Of a stretch of 55,734 nt of DNA, positions 1 to 8,113 are shown piece after piece (the stretch's first letter is position 1; every line of letters starts with the position of its first letter). The DNA comes from Candidatus Sulfotelmatobacter sp. (lineage in GTDB: Bacteria > Acidobacteriota > Terriglobia > Terriglobales > Acidobacteriaceae): assembly GCA_017883385.1 (NCBI GenBank), contig JADGNQ010000023.1, positions 1-55,734 of the forward strand, in the 5' to 3' direction. The position numbers and the translations under genes are program-made. Below the pieces are notes generated by a model. The model was not told the origin of the DNA. It saw nothing but the letters and a program-made list of their open reading frames with translations, and ran no database searches.

Positions 1-2
1 GC

Positions 3-833
3 GACGAACTGCTGGCTTTGACCTTGTTATCGGTGATTTGCTCGGCTGCGGATAACCCAAACGAAGTCCCCTTCAAACTGTACCGCGGGTACGCAATTGT
101 GCTACGCGGATCGATTGGCGGCCTGAAGAACCTGAACCTCCTAGTGGATACGGGCGCAGTCCCGAGCGTTGTAGATGTGCGGATCGCGCGCAAGCTACAT
201 CTGCGCGGGCAAGCGGAGCGGGTTGATGTCCCGACCAGTCGGTTGGCGACCGAGCGGGTGACCGTTCCTGAGGTGAAGGTCGGTTCCTCGCGTGTGGTCG
301 ACCTTTCGGTGATCGTGAACGATCTGTCCTTCACCGAGGAGGCGTTGGGAACCAAGATCGATGCCATGATCGGCTTCGATTTCCTCGGCCGAGTTCCTTT
401 TACGATTGACTACGAGTCACGGAAGCTTGTCTTCGGGCCAGTCGATTCTTCGCTCATTGCCGTCCCGTATGCTCCCGGTCTGGATTATGCGATTGTGTCG
501 CTTCACATTAAGCGGGAAACACTCGGCATTCTCGTTGACACGGGCGCCAGCAATCTCGTTTTGTTCCAGAGCGGAGTACAAAATTGCCGCTCCGCCATCC
601 GCACCGTGGGACGAGAGACGTGGACCAATATGGGTGGGGAGATGCCCGTCGCGAAGGCGCAATTGGTCGATACCTACCTTGGGGTTATGCCATGGGGGAA
701 CCGCCTGGCCTACATTCCAGAGAACAGCGCGAACCAGCGTTCCGGGTTGGCGGGATTGTTGGGGACCGTGGCGTTAGGCAAGCGTGTGGCTTTTGATCCA
801 GTCCGTAAGGTCATGGCTTGGGAGCCCCAATAG
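3..833 (+). CDS. Retropepsin-like aspartic protease, two catalytic lobes (5' end cut by window)
   Basis: The reading frame is open to the window edge, so the start lies upstream. The TTG at 18 is only the first possible start inside the window. Counting from that TTG, two VDTGA motifs are seen, with Asp at about residues 44 and 174. Each is followed about 75 residues later by a hydrophobic-Gly stretch (AMIGFDFLG, GLAGLLGT), the pattern of clan AA aspartic proteases. The visible N-terminus (LLALTLLSVICSAAD) looks like the end of a signal peptide, so the protein is probably exported. Two fused lobes would make a pepsin-like pair within one chain. Substrate is unknown. Repeats follow directly after the stop. 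Confidence 0.8.
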   Translation, partial: DELLALTLLSVICSAADNPNEVPFKLYRGYAIVLRGSIGGLKNLNLLVDTGAVPSVVDVRIARKLHLRGQAERVDVPTSRLATERVTVPEVKVGSSRVVDLSVIVNDLSFTEEALGTKIDAMIGFDFLGRVPFTIDYESRKLVFGPVDSSLIAVPYAPGLDYAIVSLHIKRETLGILVDTGASNLVLFQSGVQNCRSAIRTVGRETWTNMGGEMPVAKAQLVDTYLGVMPWGNRLAYIPENSANQRSGLAGLLGTVALGKRVAFDPVRKVMAWEPQ

Positions 834-1171
834 CATCGTCTCGGATCAACTCGCCGGGTCCCCCATCTTTTGCGTTCTTTGCAAAAGGTGGGATTCCACC
901 TACCTCAATCGCTCCCGGCTTCGATTTCCCCCGACGTGGCACTGGCGCGACAACTTTCCCGGTGTCGTGTTTGTGGCGAGGAACAGCAGATTCCTCGCTG
1001 CGCTCCGAATGACAAGCGGTAAGGCGAAGGTCAAAGTCAAAGGCGACGGACAGCGCCTGCCCTGAGCTGGTCGAAGGGAGCGTCCGTCCCACACGGGCAT
1101 CGGTTCCCATACTGTGGATAGGGTGAGGCCGTTGATCCGCAGATGCTAGAGTCATCCATGGGTCTCAACCC
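834..1171. repeat. Gene-free stretch with two palindromic repeats
   Basis: No gene is supported here. At 860-893 lies a family B hairpin (here in reverse orientation, loop GTTCTTT between TTTTGC and GCAAAA, flanked by CCCCAT and GTGGG). At 968-1015 is a piece also seen in the long repeats at 16.6 and 17.4 kb (bases reading TTCCTCGCTGCGCTC then GAATGACA). At 1056-1090 is a reverse copy of family C (GCCCTGAG then TCGAAGGG). A possible -10 (TAGAGT, 1147-1152) precedes the next gene. Confidence 0.6.
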
Positions 1172-1681
1172 ATGCCCCACCCTATCCTCCTCTACGACGG
1201 CGTTTGCGGCCTGTGCAACCGGCTGGTGCAGTTTATTCTGCGGCGCGATCCGGCGGGTGTGTTTCGGTTTGCTGCGCTGCAGAGTGCGCTGGCTCGGCGC
1301 GTACTGGCGCGGCATGGGGCTCGGGCTGACGATCTGGACACGGTGTGGGTTGTCGTCGACTACGAGCTTCCGGGGGAACGGGTGGTGGGGCGGTCGGATG
1401 CGGTCATCTTCATTCTGAAGCAGCTCGCAGCGGCAGCCGGGCTTCGCCCGGCCGGACAGCCGGGGGCGGCTGTCCCCACACAAGCAAAGTCCACACAGGC
1501 ACAAGCCACAGCCGGACTCGCGTTCTGGCGACTGGTCGCGCTCCTCCTCCAACTCATACCTCGGCCTCTCCGCGACTGGGGATACCGCGTTGTGGCCCGC
1601 ACCCGCTACCGCATCTTCGGACGCTACGACGCCTGCCCCGTCCCCACAGCAGAGACCCGAGCCCGATTCCTGGACGACTAA
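1172..1681 (+). CDS. DCC-family thiol-disulfide oxidoreductase (DUF393)
   Basis: The N-terminus has the family signature YDGVCGLCN with Cys12 and Cys15 forming a CxxC redox pair, followed by the usual FAALQS segment. The family is annotated as thiol-disulfide oxidoreductase; substrates are not known. Length is 169 aa, somewhat longer than the usual 120-140, and the excess is explained by a palindromic repeat (1436-1480) lying in frame at about residues 89-114 (AGQPGAAVPT and neighbours). After it the family-like sequence resumes (LIPRPLRDWGYR). The start ATG has no obvious ribosome binding site. Stands alone between repeats. Confidence 0.85.
   Translation: MPHPILLYDGVCGLCNRLVQFILRRDPAGVFRFAALQSALARRVLARHGARADDLDTVWVVVDYELPGERVVGRSDAVIFILKQLAAAAGLRPAGQPGAAVPTQAKSTQAQATAGLAFWRLVALLLQLIPRPLRDWGYRVVARTRYRIFGRYDACPVPTAETRARFLDD
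1436..1480 (+). repeat. Family A double-hairpin element inside the DCC gene
   Basis: Hairpin 1 is GCCGGGC-TTC-GCCCGGC (1436-1452). Hairpin 2 follows at 1454-1475 with arms GGACAGCCG and CGGCTGTCC, then CCACA. The element keeps the reading frame and adds Ala/Pro/Gly-rich residues to the protein. Other copies are at 5446, 8068 and 29564. Confidence 0.8.
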
Positions 1682-1686
1682 GCCCC

Positions 1687-1722
1687 GTCCCTCCTCCGCG
1701 TCCTCCGTGTCCTCTGTGGTTA
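1687..1722 (-). repeat. Family H repeat (ACCACAGAGGACACGGAGG type)
   Basis: On the minus strand this reads AACCACAGAGGACACGG and continues with GAGGACGCGG. Relatives with the same words lie at about 8762, 22552, 24036, 29292, 38368, 43217 and 47175, always outside genes. A run of TAGCTGACNGCTGA-like words follows at 1742-1778. Confidence 0.7.
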
Positions 1723-1781
1723 ATCGTCTGAGGTTCAAGGGCTGATAGCTGACGGCTGAGAGCTGACAGCTGACAGCCCAC

Positions 1782-1797
1782 TGTGATCCTAATCACA
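1782..1797. promoter_or_regulatory. CRP/FNR-type operator upstream of acs
   Basis: TGTGATCCTAATCACA matches the CRP consensus TGTGA-N6-TCACA on both arms. Its centre (1789.5) lies about 37-41 bp before the start point expected from the -10-like TAGAAT at 1815-1820, which is where a class II activator would sit. In E. coli acs is CRP-activated; the same logic here is inference. Confidence 0.6.
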
Positions 1798-1814
1798 TCC
1801 CGTCCCGCGCTGTG

Positions 1815-1820
1815 TAGAAT
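1815..1820 (+). promoter_or_regulatory. Candidate -10 box of acs
   Basis: TAGAAT preceded by GTG; the -35 region overlaps the CRP-type palindrome and is poor, as expected for an activator-dependent promoter. The leader to the ATG at 1889 would be about 60 nt. Confidence 0.45.
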
Positions 1821-1888
1821 AAACTCCTGCGATCTCGTGCCACGGTTTTGCGGCACGAAAACATTTCCTCCGCGTCGAGGTTCTCGTC

Positions 1889-3877
1889 ATGGCCGATAAA
1901 GCTGTCGATACCCAGACTCCGCAAAATCTGGGCCCCAACATTGATTCCATCCTGAACGAGCAGCGCAGATTCGAGTGCCCGTCCGAATTCGCGGCCAAGG
2001 CGCACATCAAGAGCCTCGCGGAATACGAGCAGCTCTACAAGGAATCCATCGACGACCCCGACAAGTTCTGGTCGCGGATTGCCAGCGAACTGCACTGGTT
2101 CAAGAAGTGGGACAAAGTTCTCGAATGGAATTGCCCGTGGGCGAAATGGTTTGTCGGCGGCCAGATCAACCTGTCGTACAACTGCCTTGACCGGCACGTC
2201 ACGACCTGGCGCAAGAATAAAGCGGCCATCATCTGGGAGAGCGAGCCGGGCGAAGTCCGCGTGCTGACTTACCAGCAACTGCATCGCGAAGTGCAGAAGT
2301 TCGCCAATGTGCTGAAGTCGCTGGGCGTGAAGAAAGGCGACCGCGTCGCCATCTACATGGGGATGACGCCTGAGCTGCCTGTGGCCATGCTGGCGTGTGC
2401 GCGTATTGGCGCGCCGCACACGGTGGTGTTCGGAGGATTCTCGTCGAACGCGCTGGTCGATCGCATTCACGACTCGCAGGCCTCCGCCGTGATCACGCAG
2501 GACGGATCCTACCGGCGCGGCAGTGAAGTAAAACTATTCCCCGCCGTGGAAGAAGCGCTGAAGTCGTGCCCAAGCGTGAAGCATGTCGTCGTATACAAGC
2601 GCACCGGCACTGCCATCAATATGCAGGCGGGGCGCGACCACTGGTGGCACGAGCTGATGGCGAAACCTTCGGACGTTTGTCCCGCCGAGCCGCTCGACGC
2701 CGAGCACCCGCTCTACATTCTCTATACGTCAGGCACCACCGGGAAACCGAAAGGTGTAGTGCACACGACCGCGGGATATTCCGTCGGAACCTATCTCACC
2801 ACAAAATGGGTTTTCGATTTGAAAGACGAAGACACGTACTGGTGCACCGCCGACATTGGATGGGTCACCGGCCACAGCTACATTGTTTATGGCCCGCTGC
2901 AAAACGGCGCCACCAGCCTGATGTACGAGGGCGCTCCGAATTGTCCGGAGCCCGACCGCTTCTGGTCAATCATCGCGCGGCATAAAGTGAACGTGTTCTA
3001 CACCGCACCCACCGCGATCCGCACATTCATCAAGTGGGGCGACGAGTGGCCGAAGAAGCATGACATGTCCAGCCTGCGCCTGCTTGGCACAGTCGGCGAG
3101 CCCATCAACCCCGAAGCGTGGATGTGGTACCGCGAAACCATCGGCGGCAACCGTTGCCCCATCGTCGACACCTGGTGGCAGACGGAAACTGGGCACATTA
3201 TGCTTTCGCCAATTCCGGGAGCGATTGCGACCAAGCCGGGGTCGGCGACGCGGCCGTTTCCGGGCGTGGTCGCAGATATTGTGACGATGGATGGGACTCC
3301 GGTGCCGGCGGGGTCGGGGGGATTTTTGGTGATCAAGCGGCCGTGGCCCGGGATGCTGCGGACGGTTTATGGTGATCCTGATCGGTATGTGAAAAATTAC
3401 TGGTCGCAGATTCCGGGAATGTATTTCACGGGGGACGGCGCGCGCAAAGACAAAGATGGATATTTCTGGATCATGGGGCGGGTTGACGACGTGCTCAATG
3501 TGAGCGGGCACCGGCTGAGCACGATGGAAGTGGAGAGCGCGCTGGTCGCGCATGAGGCGGTAGCGGAGGCGGCCGTGGTGGGGCGTCCAGACGACCTTAA
3601 AGGGCAGGCGATCTCGGCCTTTGTCACGCTGGAGCAGGGAAGAGCGCCTACGCATGAACTAAAAGAGGAGTTGCGCAAGTGGGTGGCGAAAGAAATTGGG
3701 GCGCTGGCGAAGCCGGACGACATTCGGTTTACGGACACGCTTCCGAAAACGCGCAGCGGGAAGATTATGCGTCGGCTGTTGCGCGAACTCGCCACCAACG
3801 GCAACGTGAAGGGCGACACCACTACGCTGGAAGATTTCAGCGTGATCGCGAAACTGCAGGAGCAGGACGAAGTCTGA
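1889..3877 (+). CDS. acs: Acetyl-CoA synthetase (AMP-forming)
   Basis: Converts acetate, ATP and CoA to acetyl-CoA, AMP and PPi in the cytosol. The 662 aa length is typical. The N-terminal ACS domain is followed by the adenylate-forming motif [11 protein letters not shown] (about 279-289), the TWWQTETGH block, and the C-terminal PKTRSGK with Lys at about 625, the residue reversibly acetylated in this family. The start ATG gives the expected N-terminus. A CRP-type palindrome and a -10-like box lie 70-107 bp upstream, so expression may follow carbon status. An esterase gene follows 47 bp downstream. Confidence 0.97.
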   Translation: MADKAVDTQTPQNLGPNIDSILNEQRRFECPSEFAAKAHIKSLAEYEQLYKESIDDPDKFWSRIASELHWFKKWDKVLEWNCPWAKWFVGGQINLSYNCLDRHVTTWRKNKAAIIWESEPGEVRVLTYQQLHREVQKFANVLKSLGVKKGDRVAIYMGMTPELPVAMLACARIGAPHTVVFGGFSSNALVDRIHDSQASAVITQDGSYRRGSEVKLFPAVEEALKSCPSVKHVVVYKRTGTAINMQAGRDHWWHELMAKPSDVCPAEPLDAEHPLYILYTSGTTGKPKGVVHTTAGYSVGTYLTTKWVFDLKDEDTYWCTADIGWVTGHSYIVYGPLQNGATSLMYEGAPNCPEPDRFWSIIARHKVNVFYTAPTAIRTFIKWGDEWPKKHDMSSLRLLGTVGEPINPEAWMWYRETIGGNRCPIVDTWWQTETGHIMLSPIPGAIATKPGSATRPFPGVVADIVTMDGTPVPAGSGGFLVIKRPWPGMLRTVYGDPDRYVKNYWSQIPGMYFTGDGARKDKDGYFWIMGRVDDVLNVSGHRLSTMEVESALVAHEAVAEAAVVGRPDDLKGQAISAFVTLEQGRAPTHELKEELRKWVAKEIGALAKPDDIRFTDTLPKTRSGKIMRRLLRELATNGNVKGDTTTLEDFSVIAKLQEQDEV

Positions 3878-3924
3878 GTCTCTAGGCTGTAGAATCACCT
3901 CAGCTTTCTTTTGGAGAGAATCTC

Positions 3925-5385
3925 TTGCGCCAGCCATTCATGCGGCTGCGGTACTTCGTGTTGCTGCCGGTCCTTGTTTTGATACGTCTTGTTCTGATAC
4001 CTCTCGTTCTGATGCCTCTCGGCGTGGCGCGGGCTTTTTTTCAAGCCGCAACGGCCACGCCTTCACCGGTGCATCTCACCTCCGAGCAGGATCACCAGCG
4101 CGTGATGGACCTGCTGCATATCAGCGCGCTGCGGCGAGGGCCCGACGGCGACCCCAAGTCTCCGAATGCCGCTAATGTCGACGAGGCCAAGGTTCCAAAA
4201 TATTCTCTGCCCGACCCGTTGGTGTTGAAGAACGGGCAGAAGGTGACGACTGCCGCGATGTGGTGGCAGCAGCGTCGCCCGGAAATCGTGGAGGACTTCG
4301 ATCGCGAAATCTATGGCCGCGCTCCTGCGAATGCGCCGAAAGTAAATTGGGAAGTAACGAGCACAAGCAGGGAAACCGTGGGCGACATCCCGGTCGTCAC
4401 GAAAAAACTTGTCGGTCACGTCGACAACGCGTCGTACCCGTTGATCACGGTCGACATTCAACTGACGCTGACCACTCCGGCCAATGCAACACGCCCGGTT
4501 CCGGTGATGATGGAGTTCGGGCTCTCTCCTGAAATTCTGGCGGCGATCAAGAAGAGGTTCACCGATGCGCAGTGGACAGCGTTCAATGGCAACGGACCTC
4601 CGTGGCAACAACTGGTTCTCGCCAAAGGATGGGGCTATGCCATTCTGATTCCCACCAGTGTGCAGGCTGATAACGGCGAGGGGCTTACGCAAGGCATCAT
4701 CGGCCTGGTTGACAAAGGACAGCCACGCAAGCTCGACGATTGGGGTGCGTTGCGCGCGTGGGCGTGGGGCGCGAGCCGGGCGCTGGACTATTTCGAAACC
4801 GACAAAACCGTCGACGCCAAGCAGGTTGGGATCGAAGGGCTGTCGCGATATGGGAAGGCTGCGTTAGTTACCATGGTGTACGATCCGCGCTTTGCCATCG
4901 GATTCATCGGCTCCTCGGGTGAGGGCGGGGCCAAAATTCTTCGCCGCAAGTTCGGCGAGCAGGTGGAGAACGTGGCTTCCACGTCAGAGTATCACTGGAT
5001 GGCTGGGAACTTTCTCAAGTACGCGGGTCCGCTCACGCCCGACGATCTGCCCGTGGATGCGCACGAACTTGTGGCGCTGTGCGCGCCGCGCCCGGTGTTC
5101 ATCAGCAGCGGGTCGCTACAGGTTGAGGGAGGCTGGATCGACGGGAAGGGAATGTTCCTGGGCGGAGTCGGCGCCGGTCCAGTCTACCGACTGCTCGGCA
5201 AGAAAGATCTAGGAACGGCCGAGATGCCGCCCATGGAAACCGCGCTGATTGACGGTGAGATCGCGTTCCGCCAGCACAGCGCCGGTCACACCACGGGGCC
5301 GAACTGGCCAACGTTCCTGACCTTTGCTGGCCGGTATATCAAAGGTCCGGGGAATTCCGCGGTGCCTGCTGCGAGCAAGCACTAA
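3925..5385 (+). CDS. Secreted CE15-like esterase (glucuronoyl methylesterase type)
   Basis: An alpha/beta hydrolase of 486 aa. The nucleophile elbow GLSRYGKAAL resembles the GCSRxGKG motif of CE15 glucuronoyl esterases, and a late His (HSAGHTTGPNW) fits the catalytic triad. CE15 enzymes cut ester links between lignin and glucuronoxylan; here the substrate is inferred. The TTG start at 3925 is preceded by GGAGAG at a good distance; the ATG at 3940 is the alternative. The N-terminus is a long hydrophobic signal peptide whose core is three 15-bp tandem repeats (3973-4017), giving LVLIR, LVLIP, LVLMP. Confidence 0.8.
   Translation: MRQPFMRLRYFVLLPVLVLIRLVLIPLVLMPLGVARAFFQAATATPSPVHLTSEQDHQRVMDLLHISALRRGPDGDPKSPNAANVDEAKVPKYSLPDPLVLKNGQKVTTAAMWWQQRRPEIVEDFDREIYGRAPANAPKVNWEVTSTSRETVGDIPVVTKKLVGHVDNASYPLITVDIQLTLTTPANATRPVPVMMEFGLSPEILAAIKKRFTDAQWTAFNGNGPPWQQLVLAKGWGYAILIPTSVQADNGEGLTQGIIGLVDKGQPRKLDDWGALRAWAWGASRALDYFETDKTVDAKQVGIEGLSRYGKAALVTMVYDPRFAIGFIGSSGEGGAKILRRKFGEQVENVASTSEYHWMAGNFLKYAGPLTPDDLPVDAHELVALCAPRPVFISSGSLQVEGGWIDGKGMFLGGVGAGPVYRLLGKKDLGTAEMPPMETALIDGEIAFRQHSAGHTTGPNWPTFLTFAGRYIKGPGNSAVPAASKH
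3973..4017 (+). repeat. Three 15-bp tandem repeats in a signal peptide
   Basis: Units CTTGTTTTGATACGT, CTTGTTCTGATACCT and CTCGTTCTGATGCCT encode successive LVLIR/LVLIP/LVLMP blocks. The unit length keeps the frame and lengthens the hydrophobic core. Confidence 0.85.
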
Positions 5386-5445
5386 CGATTCAATTTGGGC
5401 CACAGCCGTGGCAGTCTTCAGTTGCGGGTTCTGACCTACAGATTG

Positions 5446-5490
5446 TTCGAACTGCGTTCGAAGGACAGCCGAAGGCGGCTGTCCCTACAT
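5446..5490 (+). repeat. Family A double-hairpin element, intergenic
   Basis: Hairpin 1 TTCGAAC-TGC-GTTCGAA (5446-5462) abuts hairpin 2 with arms GGACAGCCG and CGGCTGTCC (5463-5484). It lies between two convergent genes, so it could also act as a two-way terminator (inference). Confidence 0.8.
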
Positions 5491-5498
5491 GATTTCAC

Positions 5499-6137
5499 TC
5501 ACTTCGATTTCTCAGCCTGAGGGCGCAATTCCTTGAATGCCGTGCTCGTCTTCAACCGCTCCGGAAACTCTTCCTCGTAGTCGGCCATCCCCGGACAAAT
5601 CGCGCGGTGAAGGGTGCTGAAACCGAACGCCTTCATCTCTTTCATGGCTTCGTCGGCGGACCAGCCTTCCTCGGCCATACGATACGCTGCGACCGCCATG
5701 CCCGTGCGATCGTCGCCCAGTCGGCAGTGCACAAAGACTTTCTTCCCCGGATTTTCCCGAAGCACTCGAAGGAACTTGGCGAACGGGCCATCGTTCGGAA
5801 AGGGACAATGCGAGGGAATCGAAATGTACTCCATCCCCAGCTTCATCACCACTGCTTCTTCGTCCTTGTCCTTGCCGCGCATATCGACTACGACGTTGAC
5901 GCCAAGCTTCTTCAGTTCCTCGAATCCCTCTTTTCTGGGTAGCGCCCCCCGGTAAAGATTCGCACTCACCGCCCCAAAATTCGGGAGTCCCTTCGCGTTC
6001 AGCCTGGTTCCCATGGCATGTTCCTTGCGAACGGAAGCCGCTGGACCCGACTGACGCGGGCCGGCACTGACGCAAATTGCAAACGCGAAAATGACCGCGA
6101 ACGGGACCAGTCGTGCAGTAACAAATCTTGATGTCAT
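5499..6137 (-). CDS. Secreted tyrosine/dual-specificity phosphatase
   Basis: The active-site loop HCRLGDDRTG fits HCx5R of protein tyrosine phosphatases, preceded by a general-acid region (SHCPFPNDGP). The 212 aa chain begins with a clear signal peptide (FAVIFAFAICVSAG), so it is predicted to work outside the cytoplasm. The layout is close to DUF442/beta-lactamase-hydrolase-like or PFA-DSP phosphatases; substrate (phosphoprotein, inositol phosphate or other) cannot be read. Convergent with the esterase, separated by a family A repeat. Confidence 0.85.
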   Translation of the reverse strand: MTSRFVTARLVPFAVIFAFAICVSAGPRQSGPAASVRKEHAMGTRLNAKGLPNFGAVSANLYRGALPRKEGFEELKKLGVNVVVDMRGKDKDEEAVVMKLGMEYISIPSHCPFPNDGPFAKFLRVLRENPGKKVFVHCRLGDDRTGMAVAAYRMAEEGWSADEAMKEMKAFGFSTLHRAICPGMADYEEEFPERLKTSTAFKELRPQAEKSK

Positions 6138-6221
6138 GGAATGTTAGATGCAACTCAAGTCTATCGGAAGTTGCCGAGCAGGAATGCAGAGTGCTTTAAG
6201 ATCGCGGAACCAGTGTCGGTC

Positions 6222-7016
6222 CTATTCTCCCGTGCCCATCATCACGATCGGCATCGTGGGGGTGGTCGAGCCGGTCTCGTTCTCCACGGTGATGGCAAAT
6301 GCTTTGGCCTCCATCCCTGCGGGCAGCGGAGGATTCACTACCGTCGCGCTGCCACGGGCGTCTGGTTTGAACACGCCTGCGGGAATTGGCGCGCCTTGCA
6401 CCGGAATCAGCCAGAGTTCATAAGCCTTCTGCGGAGGCAGCGGCGGCATGTTGTTCGCGACGAATACCAGGCTGCTGCGATTGCGCAGATAGAACGCCTT
6501 GCCCTGCGGCTGCGGAGGAGCCTTCACCGCGACGAGCGTAATACGCTGTGCCTCGGGTTCAATGATCGGAGCAGCGATCCTGCGGAGATCCTCCAGTTCG
6601 CGCGTACTCTGCGCCGCCTGCGCACTGGCCGACGCGAAACCTTGTTTCAAAGCCGCGTTTTCCTTCCACAACGATGCCGCGAATACGATCACTGCCACTG
6701 TCGCTGCCCATCCCAACACTCCCCACCATGACCGCCGCGGGTGCCCCGTTGCTCTCGCGTTCTGTACGCTAGCAGTGGGCGACGTTGCCGCCTCCTTGGC
6801 CACCGCATCCAGCAGTCGTTTCCGCGCCCGTTGCGGAGGCTTCGGTCCCAACGTCGAGAGTGCCAACAGCGCGCCGTCGCCGCGCAGTTGCTCAAGCTCG
6901 AGCCGGCAAGCCGCGCAGGTCGCGAGATGCTTTTCGAGGCTCACGCGATCCTCACCCGCCAGCGCATCGAGCGCGTAGAGTGCGAGGTCCTCGGCGAATT
7001 GTTCGTGTCCGCTCAT
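6222..7016 (-). CDS. Anti-sigma factor, RskA-like, zinc-binding
   Basis: The N-terminus carries the zinc anti-sigma signature H30-x3-C34-x2-C37 (HLATCAAC). A single membrane segment follows at about residues 90-110 (LGWAATVAVIVFAASL), then a periplasmic RskA-type domain (AYELWLIP, PAGVF). The 264 aa length is normal. The protein should hold the sigma factor encoded just upstream on the same strand and release it upon proteolysis. The two genes are 98 bp apart, an unusual gap for this pair, filled by a nested repeat (7048-7110). Confidence 0.9.
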   Translation of the reverse strand: MSGHEQFAEDLALYALDALAGEDRVSLEKHLATCAACRLELEQLRGDGALLALSTLGPKPPQRARKRLLDAVAKEAATSPTASVQNARATGHPRRSWWGVLGWAATVAVIVFAASLWKENAALKQGFASASAQAAQSTRELEDLRRIAAPIIEPEAQRITLVAVKAPPQPQGKAFYLRNRSSLVFVANNMPPLPPQKAYELWLIPVQGAPIPAGVFKPDARGSATVVNPPLPAGMEAKAFAITVENETGSTTPTMPIVMMGTGE

Positions 7017-7047
7017 TGTCTAAACGCTGCGGCTTCTTACTTCAAAA

Positions 7048-7110
7048 TCCCCACCCTTCGACAAGCTCAGGGCAGGCTTTCTCGCAAAGGACGCGAGAAA
7101 TGGGGCACCC
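7048..7110 (+). repeat. Family B hairpin split by a family C insert
   Basis: ATCCCCACCC (7048-7057) is separated from TTTCTCGC-AAAGGA-CGCGAGAAA by about 20 bp reading TTCGACAAGCTCAGGGCAGG. Removing that block restores a normal family B element ending TGGGGCACCC. It lies between sigma and anti-sigma genes. Confidence 0.65.
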
Positions 7111-7114
7111 AGTT

Positions 7115-7669
7115 TCACGTAGAGCCTTGAAATGCTTTTCGCAATGCCATCAGCCCGGCGCGAATCCTGGTCTTGATCGTGCCCAGCGGCTCTCCGGTTT
7201 TGCCAGCGATTTCGGAATGGCTCATACCTTCAAAGTACGCCATCTCGAGTGCGCTGCGCTGTGCTTGCGGCATCGTGCCCAGCACGCCCCGGACTTTTTC
7301 TGCGGCGCGCGACCGGTCCGCCTCGCTCGCCAGATCGGGCGCCACCGACACGATCACATCTTCAATATCCGTTTCCGGCCGCCGCCGCCGCAGAGAGTCG
7401 ATCGCGCGATTGCGCGTGATCACCGCCAGCCAAGCTCCCAAAGTTCCGCGCGCCGCATCAAACGCCCCGGGATTCCGCCACAGCTGCAGGAACACTTCCT
7501 GCAGCACATCTTCCGCCGCCCCCGTGTCGCCGAGCACGCGCAACGCAACCGCATACACTACGGACGAATAGCGGTCGTAGAGCTCCGCCATGGCGCTCTG
7601 GTCGCCCGACTTCATGGCCGTTACTGTGGCCAGGTCAGGCGAAATCCCTTGTCGTTCAGGACTCGACAA
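7115..7669 (-). CDS. ECF RNA polymerase sigma factor (SigK-like)
   Basis: Region 2 is visible in the segment with DRYSSVVYAVALRVLGD and AEDVLQEVFLQLW; region 4 in SALEMAYFEGMSHSEIA followed by GTIKTRIRAGL, the helix-turn-helix for the -35 element. Length 184 aa is typical. The TTG start is preceded by AGAAAGAGA at about 8 nt; the in-frame ATG at MKSGDQ is an alternative. Paired with the RskA-like anti-sigma gene downstream. Targets cannot be read from the window. Confidence 0.92.
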   Translation of the reverse strand: MSSPERQGISPDLATVTAMKSGDQSAMAELYDRYSSVVYAVALRVLGDTGAAEDVLQEVFLQLWRNPGAFDAARGTLGAWLAVITRNRAIDSLRRRRPETDIEDVIVSVAPDLASEADRSRAAEKVRGVLGTMPQAQRSALEMAYFEGMSHSEIAGKTGEPLGTIKTRIRAGLMALRKAFQGST

Positions 7670-7873
7670 ACGCTACGTCTCTTTCTTGTTGAAAATACGT
7701 GCCCAAAGGCTCCGTCGGATTGGCGCATGCCGGGGCAATCCGTTTCGATCGCCCGAGCGTACTCTAAGCGGAGAGCCTTGCCCCGTACGCGACGGTCGCG
7801 GCAGAAACCATAACAGCAAGCGCGCGTTGGCGGCAAGTTGAGCGTCCGTGGGTAGCGGTGGACTTTGAAAGTA

Positions 7874-8009
7874 ATTCGTATCAGGGCATGCAGCGCAGAG
7901 TTGGCTTTTAGCCCGCAGCGGCGGTAGCGATTGCAAAACCCAGCGGCTAAAAGCCGTTAGCGTTTTATGATCTTTTGCGCCATCGCTAAAGCGAAGCCCT
8001 GATACGAAT
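7874..8009. repeat. MITE-like element with 14-bp terminal inverted repeats
   Basis: The ends ATTCGTATCAGGGC and GCCCTGATACGAAT are perfect inverted copies. Inside, GGCTTTTAGCC and GGCTAAAAGCC form a second inverted pair, and AGCGAT/ATCGCT words form a third. No open frame and no clear target duplication are visible. Confidence 0.7.
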
Positions 8010-8067
8010 CATTCTTCTCAAACTGCACCACTACGCGTCAGTGTTGTGACGTCGCGGTTAGGCGACC

Positions 8068-8113
8068 GGTCGAGCGTCGCTCGACCGACAGCCGAGGGCG
8101 GCTGTCTCCACAT
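8068..8113 (+). repeat. Family A double-hairpin element, intergenic
   Basis: Hairpin 1 GGTCGAGC-GTC-GCTCGACC (8068-8086) touches hairpin 2 with arms GACAGCC and GGCTGTC (8087-8107), followed by TCCACA. Same plan as the copies at 1436, 5446 and 29564 although the first stem differs in sequence. Confidence 0.8.

Noticed and set aside
7874..8009. Insertion sequence
   Set aside because: Too short and without any transposase frame; kept only as a MITE-like element.
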